A program made the position numbers and the translations under genes. From Clostridia bacterium (lineage in GTDB: Bacteria > Bacillota_A > Clostridia > Oscillospirales > Acutalibacteraceae): a DNA stretch of 23,007 nt. The notes below the pieces were generated by a model. The model did no database searches. It worked only from the letters and a program-made list of their open reading frames with translations, and was not told the origin of the DNA. The stretch is taken from contig RZYX01000028.1 in NCBI GenBank assembly GCA_009930155.1, positions 1 to 23,007 of the forward strand. Direction: 5' to 3'. Of the stretch, positions 13,175-21,181 are shown piece by piece. Position 1 is the first letter of the stretch. Each line of letters begins with the position of its first letter.

Positions 13175-14590
13175 TTATATTCTCTCTTCTATAGGAATAT
13201 AGGGCTGTGTCATATCAGCTTCTACTGTTCTTTTATCAAGTGGAATATATTTGTGAGGCAAAGACACACTTTTATATGCAGGTCTCATAATGCGTGAAAC
13301 GGTTGTAAGTTCTTCTATCCTATGTGCAGACCAACCCACAACTCTAGCAGCTGCAAAAAGCGGAGTGAAAATCTCCTCTGGAATATTGAGCAGCTTATAA
13401 ACAAGACCTGAATAAAGGTCAACATTAGCACAAATACGCTTTTTATCTCCCTTTTCCTCTTGCAATAAAATCGGCGTAAAACTTTCAATCAGCTCCAAAA
13501 GCCTATATTCTTCTTCAAAATCTGTGCCTTTTGAAAATTCTTTTGCCTTTTCCTTTAATAATACTGCTCTTGGATCTGAAATAGTATAAACAGCATGCCC
13601 CATTCCATACACTAAACCTGTGTTGTCGTTGGCTTGCTTTTTAATAATCTTTTTGAGGTAGTCCGCCACCTCACCCTCATTTGTTATATTATCTACATTT
13701 GCCTTTATATTATCAACCATTTGCGTAACCTTGATGTTTGCACCACCGTGACGATGACCTTTAAGCGAACCAACACCACCCGCAATTGCAGAATATGTGT
13801 CTGTTCCACTTGATGTAAGTGCTCTTGTTACAAAAGTTGAATTGTTTCCGCCACCATGCTCTGCATGAAGAATAAGGCAAATATCAAGAAGTTTTGCCTC
13901 TTTATCCGTAAATTTTCTATCCTCACGCAAAAAATTAAGTATACTCTGTGCTGTTCCGTATGATTCATCTACCTGATGAATATACATACTTTCTTTATCA
14001 TAATATCTACGCTTAACCTGATAAGCATATGACATAATTGTCGGCAACTGTGCTATTAACTGAATTGACTGCCTAAGAACATTTTCAGCTGATAAATCCT
14101 CTGGATTTTCATCATATGAATAAAGCGACAGAATTGAACGCTCCATTTTGTTCATTATATTTTGTGATGGAGATTTTAAAATCATATTTTCAACAAAATC
14201 TTGAGGCAACTGCCTGCTCTGTGCAAGCACCTGTGCAAAAGAATCTAACTGTACCTTTGTAGGAAGTGAGCCAAAAAGTAAAAGCCATGCGACCTCTTCA
14301 AATCCAAAACGGTCATCGGCCATGCAATTTTCTGTAATCTCACATACATCTATTCCACGATAAATAAGCCTACCTGGAGTTGGTATTCGCTCACCGTCAC
14401 TCACAAAATAACCTTCAACACTACAAATACGGGTAATGCCAGCCATAACACCTGTACCGTCAGCGTTGCGAAGACCTCTTTTAACAGCATACCTTTCAAA
14501 ATCATTTGCATTGATTGGGTTCTTTTTTTTAAGATGCTCACATAGGCTTGTAAGGGATTCGTTAGAAATTGGTGAAATATATGTAACCAC
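13175..14590 (-). CDS. gltA: Citrate synthase (citrate/2-methylcitrate synthase family)
   Basis: Condenses oxaloacetate with acetyl-CoA, the entry to the oxidative or bifurcated TCA arm that supplies 2-oxoglutarate in anaerobes. Catalytic residues are visible in HAEHGGGNNSTFV (first histidine region), LKGHRHGGANIKV, GMGHAVYTISDPRA (second catalytic His) and ANVDLYSGLVY (catalytic Asp), with the C-terminal Arg in ARVVGWSAHRIEE. At 471 aa it is longer than the usual 370-430 aa, with an extra N-terminal part (residues 1-45) like that of other clostridial citrate synthases. The start is GTG at 14590 behind GGCGGTG. It is the first gene of the operon leading to ricT, with a promoter at 14623-14651. 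Confidence 0.93.
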   Translation of the reverse strand: MVTYISPISNESLTSLCEHLKKKNPINANDFERYAVKRGLRNADGTGVMAGITRICSVEGYFVSDGERIPTPGRLIYRGIDVCEITENCMADDRFGFEEVAWLLLFGSLPTKVQLDSFAQVLAQSRQLPQDFVENMILKSPSQNIMNKMERSILSLYSYDENPEDLSAENVLRQSIQLIAQLPTIMSYAYQVKRRYYDKESMYIHQVDESYGTAQSILNFLREDRKFTDKEAKLLDICLILHAEHGGGNNSTFVTRALTSSGTDTYSAIAGGVGSLKGHRHGGANIKVTQMVDNIKANVDNITNEGEVADYLKKIIKKQANDNTGLVYGMGHAVYTISDPRAVLLKEKAKEFSKGTDFEEEYRLLELIESFTPILLQEEKGDKKRICANVDLYSGLVYKLLNIPEEIFTPLFAAARVVGWSAHRIEELTTVSRIMRPAYKSVSLPHKYIPLDKRTVEADMTQPYIPIEERI

Positions 14591-14622
14591 TGGGACACCG
14601 CCTTTTAAAAATGTTTCACTAT

Positions 14623-14651
14623 ATTCTATAACAACATTCCTTTAAAGTCAA
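14623..14651 (-). promoter_or_regulatory. Sigma-A type promoter for the citrate synthase operon
   Basis: On the minus strand TTGACT (14646-14651) and TAGAAT (14623-14628) are 17 bases apart, each with one mismatch from consensus. The GTG start is about 33 bases downstream. It lies in the divergent gap shared with spoIID. Confidence 0.7.
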
Positions 14652-14664
14652 GATAAACAGGACG

Positions 14665-15690
14665 GTGAGAAGCTTGAGGTCATTCAGCATTTTATGCTTA
14701 TTCCTTGCACTTATTATGGTAATTACTCCGCTAGTTTCATTGGACTCTAAATTAAGTTTTGATGGAAAATTTTCCCAAATATCTGACAAGCTACATAATT
14801 CTGACGGACAGGCAGATAATGACAAGGTAAAAGATACGGACGACACCTTTAAAGTTTTGATTACTGAAAGCCAAGAGGTTGTTGAATTAAGTGAGCTTGA
14901 ATACATATGTGGAGCAGTAGCCAGTGAAATGCCTGCAATATATCATGAAGAGGCATTAAAGGCACAAGCAGTAGCTTGCTACACCTATGCAGTAAAAGCT
15001 AAAAATGAGCAAAAAAAGAATCCAGATGCTGAACTAAAAGGTGCTTATCTCTCCAGCGATAGCACTATTCATCAGGGTTATGAAACAAAAGATGAATTAA
15101 AAGAAAAATGGGGGGACAAATTTGACACATATTATGATAAAATAGAATTAGCAGTTAAATCGGTTTTAGGAAAAACCATAACTTATGACGGAGAATTAAT
15201 AACCCCTGCATTTCACGCAATATCATCAGGAAAAACCGAAAACGCCTCTATCGTTTGGGGTGGAGAAGTTCCATACCTTGTTTCTGTAAACAGTGCGGGA
15301 GACAGACTCTCTCCCGAATATTCTTCAACACTTGTTCTAAGCTGCGAACAATTTGCACAGCTAGCTGCGGGACTTGAAGGTGCAGTACTTGGCGAAGACG
15401 CTTCGACTTGGGTTTCCTCTCCAGCCGTTTCAGATGCTGGAACAGTTACTTCTATTACAATTGGCGGAAAAGCCTTTGATGGATCGACTATAAGAAAAGT
15501 TTTTTCTTTGCGCTCAAATTGTTTTACTATTGAATATAAAAACAATAGTTTTATAATGAATATAGCGGGCTATGGCCATGGTGTTGGACTCAGCCAATAT
15601 GGGGCGGACTATATGTCCCGTCAAGGTAGCAACTACAAAGAAATACTTCTTCACTACTATTGTGGTGTAAAAATCAATTCCGCCAGTTAA
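14665..15690 (+). CDS. spoIID: Stage II sporulation protein D (peptidoglycan lytic transglycosylase)
   Basis: SpoIID degrades septal peptidoglycan during engulfment together with SpoIIM and SpoIIP. The protein has an N-terminal signal anchor (SILCLFLALIMVITPLV, about residues 8-24), a low-complexity spacer, then the SpoIID domain: YICGAVASEMPAIYHEEALKAQAVACYTYAV, with the catalytic Glu in SEMP, and the C-terminal GYGHGVGLSQYGADYM with the conserved His residues. Length 341 is standard. The start is uncertain: GTG 14665 or TTG 14674, each with a poor ribosome binding site, and a sporulation sigma factor (SigE in Bacillus) would be expected but no consensus was identified. It is divergent from citrate synthase. 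Confidence 0.93.
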   Translation: MRSLRSFSILCLFLALIMVITPLVSLDSKLSFDGKFSQISDKLHNSDGQADNDKVKDTDDTFKVLITESQEVVELSELEYICGAVASEMPAIYHEEALKAQAVACYTYAVKAKNEQKKNPDAELKGAYLSSDSTIHQGYETKDELKEKWGDKFDTYYDKIELAVKSVLGKTITYDGELITPAFHAISSGKTENASIVWGGEVPYLVSVNSAGDRLSPEYSSTLVLSCEQFAQLAAGLEGAVLGEDASTWVSSPAVSDAGTVTSITIGGKAFDGSTIRKVFSLRSNCFTIEYKNNSFIMNIAGYGHGVGLSQYGADYMSRQGSNYKEILLHYYCGVKINSAS

Positions 15691-15913
15691 GTGGTCCTTT
15701 TTCACCTTGATTTTTCTAATATTGTATTATAATATAGAAACACAAATTTAATAAGCTATAATTTAATTATTAGCATTTATAATTTGTTTTTAAAACTAAA
15801 AAAAGATTTTGAAAAGCAAAGATTTTAAAGAGAAGGAAGTGATATTTTAAACTAAAAAGTTCCAGCCATTTATTTGTATATATATGGTTTTATAAACGAA
15901 AGGGGGATTCGTT

Positions 15914-16291
15914 TTGTTTTCAGAAAAGATTCGTTCATTAAGAGAAATGCATGGTCTGTCTCAACAGCAGGTTGCAGATACATTGCAAGTACACCGATCC
16001 ACATATTCATATTACGAGCTTGGCACAAGCCAACCGTCTTTTTCAACACTTATTAAACTGGCAAAAATCTTTCAAGTTGAACCAAACTTCCTATTGGATT
16101 TCAAAGAAGAAGAGGATAGCGTTCTACACTGTGAGGAACCTTATTATATAAGCAAGAAAAAGGATGCACCAAAATATGTTTGTGATTTATCTTCGGATGA
16201 GCAAAAAATAATTTTGGCATATCGATTGATTAAAGAAAAGTCAAAAGCACTGAGTGCACTTCAAGACATCTTGATATCAGAAAGTAAATAG
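15914..16291 (+). CDS. XRE-family helix-turn-helix regulator
   Basis: A 125-aa protein with a Cro/CI-type helix-turn-helix in residues 5-60: LREMHGLSQQQVADTLQVHR followed by STYSYYELGTSQPSFSTLIK, where SQQQVAD and STYSYYE are the two helices. The C-terminal half (KYVCDLSSDEQKIILAYRLI) resembles the short helical part of many such regulators, sometimes used for dimerisation. The start is TTG at 15914 behind GGGGG, seven bases upstream. It stands alone between spoIID and the MFS transporter, with its own terminator. Target unknown; the 17-bp palindrome at 16379-16418 is a possible operator, but it lies downstream. Confidence 0.88.
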   Translation: MFSEKIRSLREMHGLSQQQVADTLQVHRSTYSYYELGTSQPSFSTLIKLAKIFQVEPNFLLDFKEEEDSVLHCEEPYYISKKKDAPKYVCDLSSDEQKIILAYRLIKEKSKALSALQDILISESK

Positions 16292-16318
16292 TTCTACAAC
16301 TATGTAAATTTGTATAAT

Positions 16319-16360
16319 AAGGAATAATCGTTTTAATTCGATTATTCCTTATTTTTATTT
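16319..16360 (+). terminator. Rho-independent terminator after the XRE regulator
   Basis: Perfect 12-bp stem AAGGAATAATCG (16319-16330) and CGATTATTCCTT (16339-16350), loop of eight, then ATTTTTATTT on the plus strand. Confidence 0.9.
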
Positions 16361-16378
16361 TATAACACAAAACATTAA

Positions 16379-16418
16379 TTTTACAAGTGTAAAGCAATGT
16401 GGCTTTACACTTGTAAAA
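16379..16418. repeat. Perfect palindrome with 17-bp arms
   Basis: TTTTACAAGTGTAAAGC (16379-16395) and GCTTTACACTTGTAAAA (16402-16418) flank a six-base centre. Neither side is followed by a clean T-tract, so it is less like a terminator than its neighbours on each side. It lies between the convergent XRE and MFS genes. A protein-binding site, a bidirectional terminator or a folded RNA are possible. Confidence 0.8.
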
Positions 16419-16464
16419 GTTTATAATTTACTATTAATTCAATAAATTACAAAATAATATATAT

Positions 16465-16501
16465 ATATATTAAAACAGCACCGCAGATAATCTGCAGTGC
16501 T
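16465..16501 (-). terminator. Rho-independent terminator after the MFS gene
   Basis: An 11-bp stem with one G-U pair: AGCACCGCAGA (16477-16487) and TCTGCAGTGCT (16491-16501) with a TAA loop. On the minus strand it is followed by GTTTTAATATA. It sits 60 bases after the MFS stop codon. Confidence 0.75.
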
Positions 16502-16563
16502 TAGCCTTAGTTTAATTGTTACTTATAATATCAATCACCTTTATTTTATAAAATTTTCAATCT

Positions 16564-17736
16564 TCATATTTTCACTTTTTTGGGTTTATTTAAAAGCACT
16601 ATAAGTATTACGGCTGAAATAATAGCCATTAATGAGCCAAAAAGAAACGGTGCTTTTGCTCCAAATCCAGTCCAAAGCAATCCCGCTATCGTGCTTGCCG
16701 GTAAAAGTGCCACCCCAACAACTGTTGCATGAACACCCAGCATTGTCCCTCTTAACTCCTTTGGTGCTATCTCTGAAATAAATGCACGCTCAACGCCCTT
16801 TATTGCTGCCACATATACTCCATAAAGCACAAAGCTTGCAATAAGCATTGGCTTGTTTGTTGCAAATGCAAAGCCTGCATAAACCAACGCAAAAGCTAAA
16901 TAGCCTTCGACTAACAACCTTTTTCTACCTATCTTATCTGAAAGCCTGCCAAGTGGCATACCAAGAATTGATGCCGTTATATTATATAAAAAATAAAGAA
17001 AAATCGAATTAGCATCAGTAAACCCAACATCTTTAGCTCGAAGAAGCAAGAATGCATTTGATGAGTTCCCAAGTGTGAAGATAAATGTAACAAGCAAATA
17101 AAGCTTAAGATTTCCGTCAAGCTTTTTTATACCTTGCAAAAATGGTTCTGACTTTTTTACAACTTTTGTTGACTTCTTTTCTTTTACAAAACACATAATA
17201 AAAAGTCCAACAACAGTTGGCACCATTGATATTAAAAATATCCATTTGAAGTTTAAATTGTGTGCCCCAACTACACCATTTAGCAAAAAGAAAGCAAGAA
17301 GAATTCCGATTGCTGACCCCGCCATATCCAGTGATTGATGCAGTCCATATGCTCTGCCCAGCTGACCTTTTTCTGCATTCTCACAAACCATAACATCTCT
17401 TGGTACTGTTCTTATTCCCTTACCTATTCTATCAATAACTCTGGCCGTCAAAACGCCAACCCAAGAGGTTGCTGTAACAAGTACAATTTTATAAATTAGC
17501 CCTGTGGAGTAGCCAAAAAGAGCAAGTGGCTTTTGCTTTTTATATTTATCTGAAATATACCCACTAAAAACTCGAAGCAAGCTTGCAAGGCTCTCTGCTA
17601 TACCCTCTATAACTCCTATAAGTGCAGGTGTTGCACCAAATGCCGATGTAAGATACAATGGAACAAGAGGATAAACCATCTCCGTTGCTATATCTGCAAA
17701 AAAGCTTACAAAACCCAAAAGGATAATGTTTGTCAT
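16564..17736 (-). CDS. Major facilitator superfamily transporter
   Basis: A 390-aa protein with about twelve hydrophobic spans, the normal MFS size. The loop motifs typical of the family are visible after spans 2 and 8: SGYISDKYKKQKPLALFGYS and GRLSDKIGRKRLLVEGY. The N-terminal part (GFVSFFADIATEMVYPLVPL, IGVIEGIAESLASLLRVFSG) resembles efflux-type MFS proteins with RIGKGIRTVPRDVMV in the fourth loop, a motif I associate with a clade of putative multidrug/efflux carriers. The substrate cannot be told from sequence. ATG 17736 follows TAGGAG. It has its own promoter and terminator and is monocistronic. Confidence 0.92.
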   Translation of the reverse strand: MTNIILLGFVSFFADIATEMVYPLVPLYLTSAFGATPALIGVIEGIAESLASLLRVFSGYISDKYKKQKPLALFGYSTGLIYKIVLVTATSWVGVLTARVIDRIGKGIRTVPRDVMVCENAEKGQLGRAYGLHQSLDMAGSAIGILLAFFLLNGVVGAHNLNFKWIFLISMVPTVVGLFIMCFVKEKKSTKVVKKSEPFLQGIKKLDGNLKLYLLVTFIFTLGNSSNAFLLLRAKDVGFTDANSIFLYFLYNITASILGMPLGRLSDKIGRKRLLVEGYLAFALVYAGFAFATNKPMLIASFVLYGVYVAAIKGVERAFISEIAPKELRGTMLGVHATVVGVALLPASTIAGLLWTGFGAKAPFLFGSLMAIISAVILIVLLNKPKKVKI

Positions 17737-17785
17737 TTTAAACTCCTAACAAAAATATATTATAATAAAAATCAGTAACTTTTTG

Positions 17786-17814
17786 ATTATACTTTATTAC
17801 ACAACTATCTGCAA
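17786..17814 (-). promoter_or_regulatory. Sigma-A type promoter for the MFS transporter
   Basis: On the minus strand TTGCAG (17809-17814) and TATAAT (17786-17791) are 17 bases apart. The -10 box is perfect and the start codon is 50 bases downstream. Confidence 0.65.
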
Positions 17815-17947
17815 CTTTTTCCACAAAAAACATATGACAAAAGTTCGTTATATTGACATTTAAGAAGAATATATGTTACATTCTTATAGTATTAAATTTT
17901 CCTGCATATCTTTTAACGAATCGCCTTTATTTTGAGGAGGAATTTGA

Positions 17948-18841
17948 TTGTCAAATTTTAATTACAATGCTGTTTATCAGCTTGATGTAGACTTAATTAA
18001 CAACAGACTAAACAAGCTCCTCAGCGAGCATAGCAGCCCTGACAACACTGTTTATCAAGCTATAAGCTATAATATCCTTAATGGCGGAAAAAGACTAAGA
18101 CCTGTTCTTGCTCTTGAATTTTGCAAAGCATGCGGAAAGAATCCAGAGCGAGCATTGTCGTTTGCATGTGCAGTGGAATTAATTCATTCATCATCTCTTA
18201 TTCAAGATGATTTACCCGCCATGGATAATGCCTCTATGAGAAGAGGTCAACCTGCTTGTCATATTAAGTTTGGTGAATCTGTTGCTATTCTCGCATCTGA
18301 CGCTTTATCTGTTATGGCATTTGAACTTATTCTTTCAGAAACTAGTGTGGGCAAGATTTCATCTTTAAATGCCACAAGGACACTTATTAATGCTGTTGGG
18401 TTTGATGGTCTTGTTGGCGGTCAAACTCTTGATATTAATAACCAAAACAATCCTATTGACATTACCGCCCTAAAAAAGATTTATTATATGAAAACTGAAG
18501 TTCTTTTTAATGTTGCTGCCGAACTAGGTTGCATTGCAGCGGGTGCAAACAAAAAGAAAATTGTTGCCGCAAAAAAATATGCTCAAAAAATTGGGCTTGC
18601 ATTCCAAATCATTGATGACATCTTGGATGTTACTGCTACTAGCACTGAAATTGGTAAAATACCTATGGGCGATATTGAGCGTAAAAAGACTACTTTCCCC
18701 TCTTTAATCGGACTTGAGGAATCCATGCAACTTGTATCTCAACTTACGCAGGAAGCCATAGACGCACTTGAACCATTCAATAAGAAAAGAACCGATTTTT
18801 TAATCGAGTTTGCATCTAGCCTTAAAGAAAGACAATATTAA
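17948..18841 (+). CDS. ispA: Prenyl diphosphate synthase (farnesyl/geranyl type)
   Basis: Condenses isopentenyl diphosphate with allylic diphosphates, giving the C15/C20 precursors of quinones, undecaprenol and other prenoids. Both aspartate motifs are present: DDLPAMDNASMRRGQP (first Asp-rich region, with the arginines of the following RR) and FQIIDDILDVTAT (second). The segment NGGKRLRPVL near residue 46 carries the pyrophosphate-binding Lys/Arg. Length 297 fits the short-chain IspA clade. The start is TTG at 17948 behind GAGGAGG. A TTGACA lies about 90 bases upstream without a convincing -10. It is monocistronic, followed by a weak terminator. Confidence 0.95.
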   Translation: MSNFNYNAVYQLDVDLINNRLNKLLSEHSSPDNTVYQAISYNILNGGKRLRPVLALEFCKACGKNPERALSFACAVELIHSSSLIQDDLPAMDNASMRRGQPACHIKFGESVAILASDALSVMAFELILSETSVGKISSLNATRTLINAVGFDGLVGGQTLDINNQNNPIDITALKKIYYMKTEVLFNVAAELGCIAAGANKKKIVAAKKYAQKIGLAFQIIDDILDVTATSTEIGKIPMGDIERKKTTFPSLIGLEESMQLVSQLTQEAIDALEPFNKKRTDFLIEFASSLKERQY

Positions 18842-18856
18842 TATTGCATGCAATTA

Positions 18857-18885
18857 AGGTCACCCTGTTTTGGGTGGCTTTCGTG
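18857..18885 (+). terminator. Probable terminator after the prenyl synthase gene
   Basis: Stem AGGTCACCC with GGGTGGCTT around a TGTTTT loop, allowing G-U pairs. The following tract TTCGTGTTGT is only moderately T-rich. Confidence 0.5.
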
Positions 18886-18915
18886 TTGTATATTCACCAC
18901 AAAATATGTTATAGT
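18886..18915 (+). promoter_or_regulatory. Possible sigma-A promoter for the 180-aa membrane-anchored protein
   Basis: TTGTAT (18886-18891) and TATAGT (18910-18915) are 18 bases apart. The ATG is about 40 bases downstream. Confidence 0.45.
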
Positions 18916-18955
18916 AAAAATATGAGATATGAAAATATATTAAGGATGTGTTTTT

Positions 18956-19498
18956 ATGGACGAAAATAAAATATTGGTTGAGGAAAAAGAGGAACAAAAT
19001 TCAAAGCAAAATGAGAAACCCCAAAAGTCAAAGAAAAAGATTATAAGAAACATTATAATTATTTTATTTTTGATTATTGTTTTAACTTTAGGTGTAATCT
19101 TTTTTTATACTCCAATTGGACTTCCTGCAAGTCGTAATGATGTTAAAGTTACATATTCTTTAGCTGATAATGGAGTTGTTAATTTTGAGTTTGAAATAGA
19201 GAATGGAAAATGCATCGACCTTCAATGTCCAAATTATACTTTATATGATAATAAAGACAATGCAGTTGGCTCATCTTTAGGATATTATAAAGTAAAAAAG
19301 CATTTCCAAATACCATTTGATGATGAGGGAAATACTTTTTCTCTTGAAATAGGTAATGATGATGATTATATTAAACTTCATCCAGAAAAAACCTTTAAAT
19401 ATGATGACCGAAAAGATAAGCTTGTTCTTATATATAAAGATGGTTGTGTCGTGTATTACTTTAGTGACATTGCAAAAGAACTTGGAAAAACTAAATAA
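18956..19498 (+). CDS. Membrane-anchored protein of unknown function (180 aa)
   Basis: The first 28 residues are strongly charged (Lys/Glu rich), then one hydrophobic span (NIIIILFLIIVLTLGVIFFY, about residues 32-51) and an exported C-terminal domain of about 125 residues. That domain is rich in beta-type sequence (DVKVTYSLADNGVVNFEFEI, KLHPEKTFKYDDRKDKLVLI) and has two Cys (CIDLQC) that could form a disulfide. I recognise no named family. The topology predicted is cytoplasmic N-terminus and external domain. ATG 18956 follows AAGGA at nine bases. The gene has its own likely promoter and terminator and is very AT-rich. A surface or signalling role is only inference. Confidence 0.75.
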   Translation: MDENKILVEEKEEQNSKQNEKPQKSKKKIIRNIIIILFLIIVLTLGVIFFYTPIGLPASRNDVKVTYSLADNGVVNFEFEIENGKCIDLQCPNYTLYDNKDNAVGSSLGYYKVKKHFQIPFDDEGNTFSLEIGNDDDYIKLHPEKTFKYDDRKDKLVLIYKDGCVVYYFSDIAKELGKTK

Positions 19499-19508
19499 TA
19501 AAATATAC

Positions 19509-19550
19509 AAAGACCTCTTCTAATCTTATTGATTAAAAGAGGTCTTTTAT
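19509..19550. terminator. Bidirectional terminator between the 180-aa gene and the flavoprotein gene
   Basis: Stem AAAGACCTCTT (19509-19519) with AAGAGGTCTTT (19537-19546), extended by TAATC/GATTA inside. T-rich tracts follow on both strands, so it serves the convergent genes on either side. A near copy lies at 20748-20785. Confidence 0.85.
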
Positions 19551-19567
19551 AAAAAACGAATAATAAA

Positions 19568-20623
19568 TCATCGTTTATATACATCTATGCTAGTAATTCC
19601 CGACTGCATAACAAGCTTTCTTAAAAATGAAGTATACATAAAAGGACATTTCAAATTTTTTGCAATTAATTTCAAGCGTAATGACTTTGTTTTTCTTTTA
19701 TACTCTCTGTGCTTGTCCTTTTTATTAGAAGTTAAACTTTCGTTTAACAAAACCGCACTATTAATCGCACTGCTTATACCTTCCAAAGAACTCGGGCTAA
19801 TAAATCCAGCAGCTTCACCAATTAAAAAAATATTATCTGCACCGCAGCAAAAGCTCTTTAAACCCTTTGGACGCAGTACTATGCACGCTTCTGTTTTAAC
19901 AGGCTGAGTCAACGGTATCCCAAAATTTACAAGCTTACTTTTCTGTTCTTCAAAATTTTTTCTGCAATTTTCAGGTGCAAATGCACCACCAAAAATAATA
20001 TAGTCATCTTTAAATATAGACCATGAGCAACAATCACTTGTTTTAGGATCAAAAACACAAGAATAAAATGGACTAGCATTTTCATTGTTTTTTTCAAACC
20101 ATTGCTGTATTGATACATATTTTCTTGTTAACAACTTTGGAAAGAAACTTTTGCGAACAATAGAATTAGCACCATCAGCACCTATTAAAACTTTTCCACA
20201 AGCACTAACCAATTCTCCATCTTTATTTTTATATTTGAGTATATACCCTTCAGACTCTTTTTTAATTTCTTGACAGGTTCCTTTTTCAACAACTACATTT
20301 TTAGGCACAAGTGATATTAACCAATTATCAAACTTTTTTCTATCAACATTAACATACATACGCTGATACCAACGCTGATTTCGAGTTTTTAAATCAATAG
20401 TTCTTACCGAAAAAATTTGAGGGTCAACTAAAATATCCTTTGGCAAAGTAAGGTCAAAACACGCCAATGCCTTTTGTGCATCTGGAGCAAGCAACCCACC
20501 ACAAGGCTTTCCGTTTTCTGTTGATCCATCAAGCAATAATATTTTAAGAGATTTACTTGCAATCCTTGCAAAAGTTGAGCCTGCTGGCCCTGCCCCAACA
20601 ATTATAATATCATATGAATCCAA
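19568..20623 (-). CDS. Geranylgeranyl-reductase-family FAD oxidoreductase
   Basis: A 351-aa flavoprotein of the FixC/geranylgeranyl reductase family. The N-terminal dinucleotide-binding motif is YDIIIVGAGPAGSTFARIAS, followed by GKPCGGLLAPDAQKAL, the CGG motif typical of this family. Other conserved parts are the GD motif VLIGADGANSIVRKSF and the C-terminal FLIGEAAGFISPSSLEGISS. Family members reduce double bonds of prenyl chains or act as electron-transfer flavoproteins. A prenyl synthase lies 700 bases away on the opposite strand, which fits a prenoid substrate but does not prove it. The start is TTG at 20623 behind AGGAGG, eight bases upstream. It is a single gene enclosed by two near-identical terminators. 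Confidence 0.88.
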   Translation of the reverse strand: MDSYDIIIVGAGPAGSTFARIASKSLKILLLDGSTENGKPCGGLLAPDAQKALACFDLTLPKDILVDPQIFSVRTIDLKTRNQRWYQRMYVNVDRKKFDNWLISLVPKNVVVEKGTCQEIKKESEGYILKYKNKDGELVSACGKVLIGADGANSIVRKSFFPKLLTRKYVSIQQWFEKNNENASPFYSCVFDPKTSDCCSWSIFKDDYIIFGGAFAPENCRKNFEEQKSKLVNFGIPLTQPVKTEACIVLRPKGLKSFCCGADNIFLIGEAAGFISPSSLEGISSAINSAVLLNESLTSNKKDKHREYKRKTKSLRLKLIAKNLKCPFMYTSFLRKLVMQSGITSIDVYKR

Positions 20624-20747
20624 ATAATATTCCTCCTGTTTTACAACCTTTATCTTTATATAATATCATATCAAAACAAAAATTAATATATATGTAATTA
20701 ATAAAAACGCCAATAATTATATCTCAAAATTACTTTAACAAAAACAA

Positions 20748-20792
20748 AAAACCTCTTCTAATCAAAAAAGATTAAAAGAGGTTTTCGCTTTT
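20748..20792. terminator. Terminator after hypA, near copy of the one at 19509-19550
   Basis: Stem AAAACCTCTTCTAATC (20748-20763) with GATTAAAAGAGGTTTT (20770-20785) around six A. On the minus strand it ends the hypA transcript with a run of T. The arms share CCTCTTCTAATC and GATTAAAAGAGG with the other copy. Confidence 0.8.
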
Positions 20793-20800
20793 TTACAAAT

Positions 20801-21142
20801 CTAGCATGCAATGATTTCTTTTATAAAGAACTCTCTACCACTTAATAGTTCAAAATCTTTTATTTTGCAATGAGGACATAGTCCCTCATTCTCCAAAACG
20901 TTAAAAACTTGATTACAATGTTTGCAAAGACCATTACCAGGTAAAATCTCAATTTCAAGCTTAGTATCCTGCATTATTGTGCCATCAACTGCGGCAGGAT
21001 AACATTCTTCAATATATTTGGGAATCATTGAAGATAACTCTCCTATTTGTAAAACCAGTGTATCGATTTTTTCAACATTGTTCTCTTTAGCAAACTTCAC
21101 AACAGTTTTAACAACCTCAAAGACGACTCCTAATTCGTGCAT
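20801..21142 (-). CDS. hypA: Hydrogenase nickel incorporation protein HypA
   Basis: A 113-aa HypA/HybF family protein. The N-terminal MHE gives the nickel-binding His-2 site. The zinc module has two CxxC pairs, LCKHCNQVF and LCPHCKIKD, at the expected spacing. With HypB it delivers nickel to [NiFe] hydrogenase, and in some bacteria also to urease. No hypB-F, hydrogenase or urease gene is in the window. The gene follows the multi-Fe-S flavoprotein by 39 bases and probably shares its transcript. In several Clostridia a HypA homologue sits beside genes of iron-only or NADPH-linked hydrogenase systems, so the exact client here is open. Confidence 0.92.
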   Translation of the reverse strand: MHELGVVFEVVKTVVKFAKENNVEKIDTLVLQIGELSSMIPKYIEECYPAAVDGTIMQDTKLEIEILPGNGLCKHCNQVFNVLENEGLCPHCKIKDFELLSGREFFIKEIIAC

Positions 21143-21181
21143 ATTACTACACCTACCTTTGTGATGTGTAAATTCTAAACA

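Noticed and set aside
16452..16470. AT dinucleotide run as a functional repeat
   Set aside because: Short simple AT repeats are common in AT-rich intergenic DNA, and it only precedes the MFS terminator.
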